Assembly (NCBI RefSeq): GCF_014696625.1 | Contig: NZ_JACJQL010000023.1 | Coordinates: forward strand, 1 to 64,000 | Source: Nostoc parmelioides FACHB-3921 | GTDB lineage: Bacteria > Cyanobacteriota > Cyanobacteriia > Cyanobacteriales > Nostocaceae | Direction: 5' to 3' | DNA: 64,000 nt | Shown: positions 16,675 to 25,504 of the stretch, in pieces | Numbering within the stretch: the first letter of the stretch is position 1 | Layout of the letters: the number at the start of each line of letters is the position of its first letter | The notes under the pieces: generated by a model | Told to the model about the DNA's origin: nothing | What the model saw: only the letters and a program-made list of their open reading frames with translations | Databases searched by the model: none | Program-made: the position numbers and the translations under genes

Positions 16675-19600
16675 TTAACTAATCCTGACAGTCTTAGGTG
16701 TATTTCTGCGTCTCTTATTGATACTTTCCTCATCAATATTTACTGCTGGAGAAGAAAGAATACCTTGATAATCACGACTATCTTGATAGTAGGCAAATGT
16801 TCTTATTAAATTTGCCAAATCTGTAGTATTGCTTTGTTCACGAGGAATTGTAGTCCAATTAGAAACTTCCACTAGACTAGCGCTTGTATAGCTAGAATTT
16901 AATCCAGAAAGCGTCGTATTACTACTACCTGTGTTTGACAAAGCACTCAAATTAGCACTGGGGAGTGTACCACCATTCGCGGCGGTAGAAGTGAGAATCT
17001 GACGCGCTTGAGCATCAGTGAGATTATTCTTAGCACTCAGCATCAACGCCACCACACCCGCAACGTGAGGAGCAGCCATTGATGTTCCCGGCATAAGACC
17101 ATATTGACCACCTGGAAGTGTAGAATATATACCTATGTCGAAGTAGTCGCTGTATGCGCCTGGGGCTGTGACGTATGCCAGTGGAGTTGTTCCAGGGCGG
17201 TTGGAAAAATCGGTTAGGGTTCTATTGTAATTGACTGCTCCCACAGCAATTCCAAACTGGTCTGCATAACGAGCGGGGTAGCCTGGTAGAGATTGACCTT
17301 CATTCCCAGATGCAGAGACAACAATTGCTCCTTTACTGATGGCATATTGAATAGCTTGTAGCCTTTCAATATTAGTAGATGAACCACCTAGACTTAGATT
17401 AATGACTTTAGCTCCATTATCTGCGGCGTAACGAATACTATTGTTGACTGCTTCAAAGCTAATGGAGCTATCGGAGGGATCTCTACCCCCAGTTCTCAGT
17501 GCCATAATTTTGGCATTATAAGCAATACCAGTAACCCCAAAACTATTCCTTGTGGCAGCAATAGTACCAGCTACATGAGTACCATGACCATTTCTATCTA
17601 AGGGGTCATTATTGTTATCTAAAAAGTTCCAGCCATAGATATCATCAATGAAACCATTACCATCATCATCTATGCCATTACCCGCAGTTTCCCTGCTATT
17701 CCTCCACATATTGGCACTTAAGTCTGGGTGTGTATAGTCCACTCCACTATCCACCACCGCAACGATAATACCCTGACCAGTGTATCCCCTAGCCCAGACT
17801 TCAGGTGCTTTAATCGCATCTGCTCCCCAATCATTACCACCTAAGTCAGCTACATCAGCAAAGGTGCTTTGATTAAGGGCTTTCGCCACGGCGGCGGCGG
17901 CGTTGACTAACCCATAACCTGTAGTGGAGTTAAATCCGCCGCCATTAGCAGGGTTTAAAGTAATGCGTGTACTTATGTAAAAACCATTGTTACTTTCATT
18001 GCTCTCAGCAACAGATCCTGCTCCATCGGCTCTCAATATGAGGTAGTATTGGCCGGGATTCAGAGTTGGATTAAACGTAATAGATGTGGAGCGAGAAATA
18101 AAGCTACCAGGTGTCACACTAGCATTAGCTTGAGTTTCAATACCTAAGTCGATATCATCATCACCGAATGCGGTATCTCGTGAAAGATAAAAACTTGTCT
18201 TACTCCCTCCAGCAGTGCCATTACCTTGATTTTTCAGTTGATAGTTAACTTGCAGTGTAGTCCCGATGGTAGCACTACTAGCAGATGTAGCATTTTGGAT
18301 TACTAAATCGGGTGCAGTAATTGTAATAGCTCTCGCGGCGACGTTATTATTTTCATTGCTTTCTCTTCTTGTTCCATCACCATCAGCTCTATACAGCAGA
18401 TAATAATTACCAGTAACAGTGTTGCTTCTAATTGTTAAAGATGTAGAGCGTGAAGCTACAGCAGAGGGTGCAAGACTAGAGATGCTATCAAAGCCTAAAT
18501 AAACATCATCATTACTGAGAGTTTGGTCTTGGGAAAGATAAAAATTAGTGAAATGAAAACCAGCATTGCCATTACCTTGGTTTTTTAATTGATAACTAAG
18601 TGAAATTGTTGTCCCAATGTTAGCGCTGGTAGGAGCCGAAGGATTCTGGACAATTAAATCTGGTGCCGCAATTGTAATCGCTTTGGCGGTAACATTGTTG
18701 GTTTCGTTGCTTTCACTGATTTCGCCATTGCCATCAGCTTGCAATAGCAGATGGTAGTTACCAAAATTGATATCCCTACTTATAGACAAATAGTAAGATT
18801 CTGAACTATAAGTGCCAGCATTTAGTACAGGATAAAAGTAGTTCGGGTCAGAGGCTAACAATATATCATCACTACTAAGATTTGTGTCTCTAGACAAATA
18901 AATCTTAGTTGTATGATTACCAGCACTAGCAGTACCTTGATTCGCTATTTGGTAGTTGAGTGTAAATAAGCCAGGGTCAACAACACTAGGAGCAGAAATA
19001 TTTTGGATGATCAGGTCGGGTCTTGGGCCATTAACCGTGATGGCTCTAGAAGCCACATTATTAGTTTCATTACTTTCCGCTACTGTGCTATCTGCATCAG
19101 CCCTGAACAACAAATGATAGTTACCTCCAGCGATGCTATTGGCTATAACAATCGAAGCAGTTTCAGAACTGACTGCACCTGCGGCGATGCTATTCACGGT
19201 ATCTGAGCCTAACAACACATCATCTGTGCTGAATGTTGTGTCTCTAGAAAGGTAAAATCTGGTGGTGCTAGCAACGGCATTTCCAGCACCTTGGTTTCTT
19301 ACCTGATAACTCAATGCGATCGCACTACCTACTGATGCCGTCGTTGGTGCTGTGGCATTTTGAACAATTAAATCAGCTGTGTTAATCGTGATGGCTCTAG
19401 AAACCACATTATTAGTTTCATTCCCTTCTGCCACTGTGCTATCAGCATCAGTTCTGAATAGCAAATGATAGTTACCAGCCGCGATGCTATTGGCTATGAC
19501 AATCGAGGCTGTTTCGGCACTAACAGCACCTGCGGCGATGCTAGCGACAGAATCTGAACCTAACAACACATCATCTGTACTGAATGCTGTGTCTCTAGAA

Positions 19601-21027
19601 AGGTAAAATCTGGTGGTGCTAGCAACGGCATTTCCAGCACCTTGGTTTCTTACCTGATAACTCAATGCGATCGCACTACCTACTGATGCTGTCGTTGGTG
19701 CTGTGGGGTTTTGAACGATTAAATCAGCTGTGTTAATCGTGATGGCTCTGGAAACCACATTATTAGTTTCATCACTTTCTGCTACTGTGCTATCAGCATC
19801 AGTTCTGAACAATAAATGATAGTTACCAGCCGCGATGCTATTGGCTATAACAATGGAGGCTGTTTCGGCACTGACAGCACCTGGGGCGATGCTAGCGACA
19901 GAATCTGAACCTAACAACACATCATCTGTGCTGAATGTTGTATCTCTAGAAAGGTAGAATCTGGTGGTGTTAGCAACGGCATTCCCCACACCTTGGTTTT
20001 TTACCTGATAACTCAGTTGGATGGTGCTACCTACTGATGCTGTCGTTGGTGCTGTGGGGTTGTTTTGAATAATCAGGTCTGGATTCCCTGCCGAAGTAAT
20101 ATTAATGAGATTGCCAAAGGCGTTATTATTTTCATTGCTTTCACTCACATAGCCATCAGCATCAGCATAGTAAATCAAATAGTAGTTACCAGGGTTGATG
20201 TTACTACCAATGGTGAATGTGGCTGACTCTTGTCTAGAAGCACCAGCCGCCAGACCACTCACATAGTCCAAACCTAGATAGAAGTCACTACTATCAATAT
20301 TCAAATCTGGAGATAAGTAAAATCTGGTATTGCTATCACCAGCACTTCCATTACCTTGATTCCTGACTTGATAGTTAATCTGAATACTGCTCCCAACCCT
20401 TGCTGAGGTGGGAATTGAGGCGTTTAATACAGTTAAGTCTGGCTGGGTAATCGAGATTGCTGCACCGAAGATATTGTTATTTTCATTACTTTCACTTACA
20501 TAGCCATCACCATCCACATAGTAAATCAAATAGTAATTACCAGGGTTGATATTACTACCAATAGTGAGTGTGGCTGACTCTTGACTAGAAGCACCAACCG
20601 CCAGACCACTCACATAGTCAAAGCCTAGATATCTATCAGTACTATCGAGATTAAAATCTGGAGATAAATAGAAGTTAGTGAAGCTGTATCCAGCGCTTGT
20701 ACTACCTTGGTTTCTGATTTGATAGTTGATTTGAATACTGCTCCCGACATTAGCCGAAATAGGAATTGAGCCGATTGGTGCTGTTAGGTCTGGTAGGAAT
20801 GATGCTTGTGTAAAATTAGCGTTACTTGTATCATTTGTTCTTAAATCATTACTTGGGTAGTTATTAGATACTAAAACTTCTGTCGCTTCACCTGTGTAAC
20901 TACTACCGATGATTGAGTTTATGGCAGCATCGAGGGGGAAGTAATCTTTATTACTATTAAAAATCCTAGAGTTCCTAGCAGATGATAAGGTATCGCTTAA
21001 ATTGTTATATTCACGGGTAACACTCAT
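16675..21027 (-). CDS. Large subtilisin-like (S8) protease with eight N-terminal CARDB repeats
   Basis: A 1450-residue protein. After about 75 variable residues come eight CARDB-type adhesion repeats of about 115-120 residues, each opening with PDL or ADL(I/T)VQN and ending with DGDGxVxESNExNN-like acidic turns that may bind calcium. Then a peptidase S8 domain from about residue 1085 to 1380: catalytic Asp in VAVVDSGVDYTHPDL, His in RNGHGTHVAGTIAA, oxyanion Asn in VSASGNEGQ, and Ser in MPGTSMAAPHVAGV. All catalytic residues are present. No Sec signal peptide or propeptide is visible, so a leaderless route such as type I secretion is possible; the neighbouring HlyB-like exporter is a candidate by position only. 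Repeats 3-5 are almost identical in DNA. Confidence 0.9.
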   Translation of the reverse strand: MSVTREYNNLSDTLSSARNSRIFNSNKDYFPLDAAINSIIGSSYTGEATEVLVSNNYPSNDLRTNDTSNANFTQASFLPDLTAPIGSIPISANVGSSIQINYQIRNQGSTSAGYSFTNFYLSPDFNLDSTDRYLGFDYVSGLAVGASSQESATLTIGSNINPGNYYLIYYVDGDGYVSESNENNNIFGAAISITQPDLTVLNASIPTSARVGSSIQINYQVRNQGNGSAGDSNTRFYLSPDLNIDSSDFYLGLDYVSGLAAGASRQESATFTIGSNINPGNYYLIYYADADGYVSESNENNNAFGNLINITSAGNPDLIIQNNPTAPTTASVGSTIQLSYQVKNQGVGNAVANTTRFYLSRDTTFSTDDVLLGSDSVASIAPGAVSAETASIVIANSIAAGNYHLLFRTDADSTVAESDETNNVVSRAITINTADLIVQNPTAPTTASVGSAIALSYQVRNQGAGNAVASTTRFYLSRDTAFSTDDVLLGSDSVASIAAGAVSAETASIVIANSIAAGNYHLLFRTDADSTVAEGNETNNVVSRAITINTADLIVQNATAPTTASVGSAIALSYQVRNQGAGNAVASTTRFYLSRDTTFSTDDVLLGSDTVNSIAAGAVSSETASIVIANSIAGGNYHLLFRADADSTVAESNETNNVASRAITVNGPRPDLIIQNISAPSVVDPGLFTLNYQIANQGTASAGNHTTKIYLSRDTNLSSDDILLASDPNYFYPVLNAGTYSSESYYLSISRDINFGNYHLLLQADGNGEISESNETNNVTAKAITIAAPDLIVQNPSAPTSANIGTTISLSYQLKNQGNGNAGFHFTNFYLSQDQTLSNDDVYLGFDSISSLAPSAVASRSTSLTIRSNTVTGNYYLLYRADGDGTRRESNENNNVAARAITITAPDLVIQNATSASSATIGTTLQVNYQLKNQGNGTAGGSKTSFYLSRDTAFGDDDIDLGIETQANASVTPGSFISRSTSITFNPTLNPGQYYLILRADGAGSVAESNESNNGFYISTRITLNPANGGGFNSTTGYGLVNAAAAVAKALNQSTFADVADLGGNDWGADAIKAPEVWARGYTGQGIIVAVVDSGVDYTHPDLSANMWRNSRETAGNGIDDDGNGFIDDIYGWNFLDNNNDPLDRNGHGTHVAGTIAATRNSFGVTGIAYNAKIMALRTGGRDPSDSSISFEAVNNSIRYAADNGAKVINLSLGGSSTNIERLQAIQYAISKGAIVVSASGNEGQSLPGYPARYADQFGIAVGAVNYNRTLTDFSNRPGTTPLAYVTAPGAYSDYFDIGIYSTLPGGQYGLMPGTSMAAPHVAGVVALMLSAKNNLTDAQARQILTSTAANGGTLPSANLSALSNTGSSNTTLSGLNSSYTSASLVEVSNWTTIPREQSNTTDLANLIRTFAYYQDSRDYQGILSSPAVNIDEESINKRRRNTPKTVRIS
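19000..20060. repeat. Three tandem 351-bp units inside the CARDB protease gene
   Basis: The word GCAACGGCATT or close variants recurs at 19271, 19622 and 19973, exactly 351 bases apart, and the sequence around it is nearly identical. The unit encodes 117 residues, one CARDB domain. This indicates recent duplication or gene conversion. Confidence 0.88.
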
Positions 21028-21540
21028 GAACTATTTAACCTCAAAGAGTAAAAAAATTTATACAGACATAAATGCTAAAACTATCTATTCATCTAGCTAA
21101 AGACTAGATGCAGGAGAAATTATAATCATTTTTCTAAAATCTAAATATGCAGAAAGATGCACAATTGAGCCGTGAAATTATCCAGCTAAATAATATTATT
21201 TTTATTTTTGAGTAGAAAATTTGGTATAACCGTAGAGTTAACTCCTGCTCTATTTCTAGGTTCTTAGCAACACACACAACTGTGCTGCCAAGCAAGCATC
21301 AGAGTAGAAATAATGTTTTAAAAGATACCGAAATTTAAGTTATAAATTTGAGTGTTAAAAACGAAAAAAAGATCATTTTTCGTTTTTTTAACCTTTCCTT
21401 AACCTAAGAGTTGCGCCCTATAAGGCATCTTATAAACACGGTCTTGCTTGGGTACTAATTTTTCAAATGTATTGGGAAAGTAAAAACCCCAGCACTCAAA
21501 AAGTACCGGGATTCCAAATATAAGTTACCTTCAGTTTCAC
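21028..21540. other. Long AT-rich intergenic region, possible small RNA locus
   Basis: About 510 bases divergent between the protease gene and the 62-codon ORF. It contains TATAAC at about 21222, an inverted pair (CTCTATTTCTA near 21248 and AGTAGAAATAA near 21303) and the terminator-like hairpin at 21357-21389 that ends no known gene. No coding frame is convincing. Confidence 0.35.
21357..21389 (+). terminator. Orphan terminator-like hairpin
   Basis: AAAAACGAAAAA and TTTTTCGTTTTT pair around a short centre (GATCA and neighbours), followed on the plus strand by further T residues. It lies downstream of no annotated plus-strand gene, so it may end a small RNA. The A-rich arm would also give a T-run in the minus direction, so the strand is uncertain. 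Confidence 0.45.
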
Positions 21541-21729
21541 ATGAAAAACGCATTTTTGAAAGTGAGTCTCACTATTTTAGCGATTGTTCCTCTTGGGTTA
21601 GCTGCTAAAGATACCGCATATATAGCTTTAGCCTCAACGATTACGCCTACCTCTATTGCTGCTATTTGCCAACTAGCTGACAAGTCTAAGTCATTACAAT
21701 ATAGCAAGCAGGAAGGCGATCATAATTAG
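21541..21729 (+). CDS. Possible small secreted peptide
   Basis: A 62-residue frame with a plausible Sec signal: positively charged start MKNAFLKVS, a hydrophobic core LTILAIVPLGLAA and a possible cleavage site after AKDTAYIALA. The mature part (TITPTSIAAICQLADKSKSL...) has one Cys and no known domain. A strong hairpin follows 54 bases after the stop. No clear ribosome-binding site precedes the ATG. It could be a real small protein or chance; I do not know a function. Confidence 0.4.
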   Translation: MKNAFLKVSLTILAIVPLGLAAKDTAYIALASTITPTSIAAICQLADKSKSLQYSKQEGDHN

Positions 21730-21782
21730 TCTTTGATTAGTCTGCAAACGCTGACCAATCGGCGGGGGTAAAACAAAAAGAA

Positions 21783-21818
21783 GCTTGGCATAAAGGTTTT
21801 GTTGCCTTTATGCCAAGC
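21783..21818. terminator. Strong bidirectional terminator hairpin
   Basis: A perfect 14-bp stem (GCTTGGCATAAAGG / CCTTTATGCCAAGC) around the loop TTTTGTTG, between the convergent 62-codon ORF and the exporter gene. No long T-run follows, so it is either a weak Rho-independent terminator or an mRNA 3'-end stabiliser. Confidence 0.75.
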
Positions 21819-21858
21819 CACTGTTGTTATCTCAGTGCAGAAAGAAAACTATAACTGC

Positions 21859-24540
21859 TTACACGTTGGCTTGTTGACGTTGGTACAGTGACCAGTACAA
21901 GCCTTTTTGTTGTAAAAGCTCTGGATGGGTTCCCCGTTCTGCAATCACGCCTTTTTCTAAAACGAGAATCAAATCTGCTCGTTTTAGGGGTGCAAAGCGG
22001 TGAGCAATCAGAAATACAGTGCGGTTAGCGGAAATCTTTTGCAAATTTTGTAACACTTGCTGTTCGGTTTCACTGTCTAAAGCGCTGGTCGCTTCATCCA
22101 ACACGAGAATCGGCGCATCACAGAGAAACAACCTGGCTAAAGCAATGCGCTGTCTTTGTCCACCAGATAAAGCTGTACCTCTCTCTCCTACGTTCGTTTC
22201 GTAACCGTAGGGCAATTGACTGATAAAATCATGGGCTACGGCTAATCTAGCGGCTTCCACTACTTGCTCGGCAGTAATATCGGGATTCCCCAAGGTAATA
22301 TTTTCCAAGATGGAACCGTTAAATAAAAAGTCTTCTTGGAGAACTACGCCAATTTGTTGTCTCAGGGAGGACAAATCTGCACTTTTGATATCAAAACCAT
22401 CAATGAGAATGCGTCCTGATTCAATTTGATAAAGCCTTTGCAGCAGCTTAGACAGGGTACTTTTCCCAGAACCACTGCGTCCAACAATTCCCACAAACTG
22501 TCCTGGTTCTACATTAAAGGAAATTCCTCGCAGTACTGGTTCTGTATTAGTTTTGTAGCGGAAAAAGACTTGTTCAAAGCTAACTTGACCTTTTAGGGGT
22601 GGTAGAACTAAACCAGTCCCCATTTCTGCTTCTGGTGCAACGTTGAGGATATCGCCAATCCGGTCTACGGAAAGTAGAACTTGTTGCAGATTTTGCCACA
22701 ACTGCACTAGGCGTAAAAGTGGGCCTGTCACCCTACCAGAAAGCATTTGAAAGGCGACCAATTGCCCAATTGTCAGTTTTTGGTCAATGACTAATTTTGC
22801 CCCAAACCACAGAATTAGTAAGGAGGAAAAGTTAGTGAGAAAGTCCCCAATATTACTGCTAATGTTAGATGTGGTAGAGGCTTTGAAGCCAGTACGCACG
22901 AAACGAGCAAATAATCCTTCCCAGCGATCGCGTGCTACTGATTCAGCTGCATGAGCTTTGACAGAATGAATACCTGTAACTGTTTCTACTAAGAATGATT
23001 GGCTGTCGGCACTACGGTTAAAGGTTTCGTTGAGCCAGTTACGTAAAATAGGTGTAGCAACTATTGTCAGTGTGGCGAATAGGGGCAGCACCGCTAACGC
23101 CACAAAAGTAAGAGGAATATTGTAATAAAACATCAATGCCAAATACACGACGGCAAAGATGCTATCTAAAATTACCGTTAAGGCTGTACCTGTAAGAAAC
23201 TGGCGAATTTGTTCTAGTTCCTGAACCCTGGCTACGGTGTCGCCTACACGCCTGGACTCAAAATAAGCCAAGGGTAGGCGCATTAAATGGCGGAATAATT
23301 GTGCTGATAAGCTTAAATCTAAACGTCTGGCTGTATGAGTAAAGATAAATAACCGCAGAATCCCCAATATCGATTCAAATACAGCGATCGCTAAAAGTGC
23401 GATCGCCATAACATCGAGAGTTGGTAAACTCTCCTGTACCATCACCTTATCAATCACAACCTGGGTAATTAGTGGTGTACCTAAACCCAATAGTTGCAAG
23501 GTAAAAGACGCTAATAATACTTCTGCTAAAAGTTTGCGATATTTCCAAACTGCTGGGGTGAACCAACTCAGGTTAAATTTTTCCTGCTTGGATATCAGTT
23601 CTACTTGCCACAACTGACCATCCCAGCATTGTTCCACCACTGATTGTGGTAGACTTTCACAAAGATTATCAGGATTTAAGGGATTAGCAATAATTAAGCG
23701 ATCGCCTTTTACTCCATAAGCTATCACCCAAGAAGGATCAGGCATGGACTCGGCTTGTAACTGCAACAAAGCTGGGAAAGTCAGCTGACGCAACTCAGCC
23801 CAAGTCATTTGCAATCGTCGCAGTACGAAGCCTAGTTTTTCTCCGGCTTCTACCACTTGTTTAGGACTTTGCCCCCGCAGTTGGCGTTGTACCCATTCCA
23901 AATTCACCGCATTTTCCAGGTGTTGGGCTGCCATTGTTAAACAAGCCGCACCTGTATTCCAACTGCTAACAAAAGGATAACTCAGGGTTACAGGTGTAGG
24001 ACTTTGGGGAGTTTGTTCTGGCGGTGTAAGCGGTTGTTGCAAAGCAGGAGACTGGACGGATGTGACCTCATTCTCCATCTCAGTATGCTCTTGTCTCGCC
24101 AATCCCAGCCAAAAATCTTCCATCGCGGGAGTAGATATTTCCGCCCACAGATGGGTATCCCAACAAGCCACTATCACTTCCTTACTAGCAGCTACGGCTT
24201 TGTATTCTCCCGGTAGCTTTTGTAAGTCACCAAACCAATCTCCCATTTGTATAGCAGCCAAAGATTGACCGCTTCCTTCTTCCCGCAAGCGGACTTTCCC
24301 AGCCACAATAAAAAACTGATAACCACCCGCTTCGCTTGACCAGATTTTTTCTCCTAGTCGATAACGACGGATTTCTAAACGTTCTTCCAGTAGGGATCTT
24401 TGTTCAGGAGTGAGCCAATTGAGAGGCGGTTGATTCCAAGGTATGGCAGCTAGCACTTTGATTTTTAGAGATTCGTTATCTAGAATTTTTAACTCACTTG
24501 TAATTTCACCGTCAGCTTTTGAATTTTCTCTGCTAACCAT
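21859..24540 (-). CDS. HlyB-type ABC exporter with cyclic-nucleotide-binding-like and degenerate C39 domains
   Basis: An 893-residue fused exporter for proteins or peptides. Residues 45-135 look like a cyclic-nucleotide-binding beta-roll (RYRLGEKIWSSEAGGYQFFI, AIQMGDWFGDL). Residues 185-300 are a C39-like domain, but the expected catalytic Cys is replaced (WNTGAACLTM instead of DCGxACL), and the His and Asp positions read SWVIAYGV and IANP, so it should bind and not cleave substrate, as in HlyB. A six-helix exporter domain follows (about 335-620), then the nucleotide-binding domain: GRSGSGKST, LSGGQRQRIALARL and ILVLDEATSALDSE. It overlaps the PpiC gene upstream by 52 bases. No HlyD-like adaptor gene is in the window. 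Confidence 0.9.
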   Translation of the reverse strand: MVSRENSKADGEITSELKILDNESLKIKVLAAIPWNQPPLNWLTPEQRSLLEERLEIRRYRLGEKIWSSEAGGYQFFIVAGKVRLREEGSGQSLAAIQMGDWFGDLQKLPGEYKAVAASKEVIVACWDTHLWAEISTPAMEDFWLGLARQEHTEMENEVTSVQSPALQQPLTPPEQTPQSPTPVTLSYPFVSSWNTGAACLTMAAQHLENAVNLEWVQRQLRGQSPKQVVEAGEKLGFVLRRLQMTWAELRQLTFPALLQLQAESMPDPSWVIAYGVKGDRLIIANPLNPDNLCESLPQSVVEQCWDGQLWQVELISKQEKFNLSWFTPAVWKYRKLLAEVLLASFTLQLLGLGTPLITQVVIDKVMVQESLPTLDVMAIALLAIAVFESILGILRLFIFTHTARRLDLSLSAQLFRHLMRLPLAYFESRRVGDTVARVQELEQIRQFLTGTALTVILDSIFAVVYLALMFYYNIPLTFVALAVLPLFATLTIVATPILRNWLNETFNRSADSQSFLVETVTGIHSVKAHAAESVARDRWEGLFARFVRTGFKASTTSNISSNIGDFLTNFSSLLILWFGAKLVIDQKLTIGQLVAFQMLSGRVTGPLLRLVQLWQNLQQVLLSVDRIGDILNVAPEAEMGTGLVLPPLKGQVSFEQVFFRYKTNTEPVLRGISFNVEPGQFVGIVGRSGSGKSTLSKLLQRLYQIESGRILIDGFDIKSADLSSLRQQIGVVLQEDFLFNGSILENITLGNPDITAEQVVEAARLAVAHDFISQLPYGYETNVGERGTALSGGQRQRIALARLFLCDAPILVLDEATSALDSETEQQVLQNLQKISANRTVFLIAHRFAPLKRADLILVLEKGVIAERGTHPELLQQKGLYWSLYQRQQANV

Positions 24541-25247
24541 TTTTCAAATAGTTCGTTTTGTAACGCTTGCTTGAGTTGAATATCATCTAAAGACGCTGGT
24601 AGAAACTGTTCCACCCGAAACAAACCATAGCGTCCATCAATTTCTATAGGCCCGACTAGTTGACCAGGAGTAGCCACATCAATAGCAGCCCGTAACTTGT
24701 CTGGCATAGTTCCCCGACTAATTGGCCCCATCATGCCATTAACTAGGCGATCGTCTAATATAGAATACTCTTTGGCTAATTGTTCAAAACTGCCCCCTTC
24801 TGCAATTTGCAGTTGTAATTCCTCTGCCAGTTCTCGACTATCAACCACAATCCGCGATATTACCACCCGATCCAAAAAGATTTTCTGCTCAATAAAATAT
24901 TCTGGGAGTTTAGCTTCTGTCACTAAGGTTTTCAATTTTTCTAATTTAAAGTTAAAAGTAATTGAGGCATGGAACCTGGCATAGTCCGTACCATTGTTCG
25001 TTAACCAGTCTTGAAAGGCTTGGGGGTCAGCGAGTTGATTTTTGAGGCGAAAATCAATCACTGTTTGTTCAGTTAATGCCGGATTGATTTCTACGTCGTC
25101 TCGCCCTTGAATTTCCTGCTCAATGACGTACTGACGAAGGACATCACTAATAAATTGACCCAACTTCCCTGAGGATTGTAGGTATTTTACGGTTTGTTCA
25201 ATTGAAATGGGTCGGTCATCAATGCTCAAAAATGATAGAGTTTCCAT
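24489..25247 (-). CDS. PpiC-type peptidyl-prolyl isomerase partnered with the ABC exporter
   Basis: A 252-residue protein with a SurA-like N-terminal helical part (QTVIDFRLKNQLADPQAFQD) and a parvulin domain at about 125-225: ILDDRLVNGMMGPISRGTMP and ATPGQLVGPIEIDGRYGLFRV. No signal peptide or membrane anchor is visible, so it probably acts in the cytoplasm on the export substrate. Its 3' end overlaps the exporter gene, so translation is coupled. Isomerase-exporter pairs of this kind recur in cyanobacteria. The substrate is not known. Confidence 0.87.
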   Translation of the reverse strand: METLSFLSIDDRPISIEQTVKYLQSSGKLGQFISDVLRQYVIEQEIQGRDDVEINPALTEQTVIDFRLKNQLADPQAFQDWLTNNGTDYARFHASITFNFKLEKLKTLVTEAKLPEYFIEQKIFLDRVVISRIVVDSRELAEELQLQIAEGGSFEQLAKEYSILDDRLVNGMMGPISRGTMPDKLRAAIDVATPGQLVGPIEIDGRYGLFRVEQFLPASLDDIQLKQALQNELFEKWLAEKIQKLTVKLQVS

Positions 25248-25504
25248 GAAATCACCTGGTAAAAACAGCTAAAAATCAGATTCTATAAACTATTAATAAG
25301 TAATGGCAACTTTAAAGATGAAAATATTTATGCTTAATTTGATTTTGTATTTTAATTGACATTTATTTGCATAGTCATATTTTTCTACTCCAGATATGAA
25401 TCTGAGAAAGAATTTAAGCATATTTTCAGTAATATTTAAGTAATGAGTCTTAAGTCTTGAGTCAAAAAATCATTTTTTAGTCTTCAGTCCCTAAAACGAT
25501 TACC

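Noticed and set aside
16426..16809. Short frames in the palindromic gap before the protease gene
   Set aside because: They translate C/G-run repeats and have no coding pattern.
21859..24540. HetC-like heterocyst exporter
   Set aside because: Domain order is similar to other C39-type exporters, but I see no specific HetC feature and no heterocyst genes nearby, so I did not use the name.
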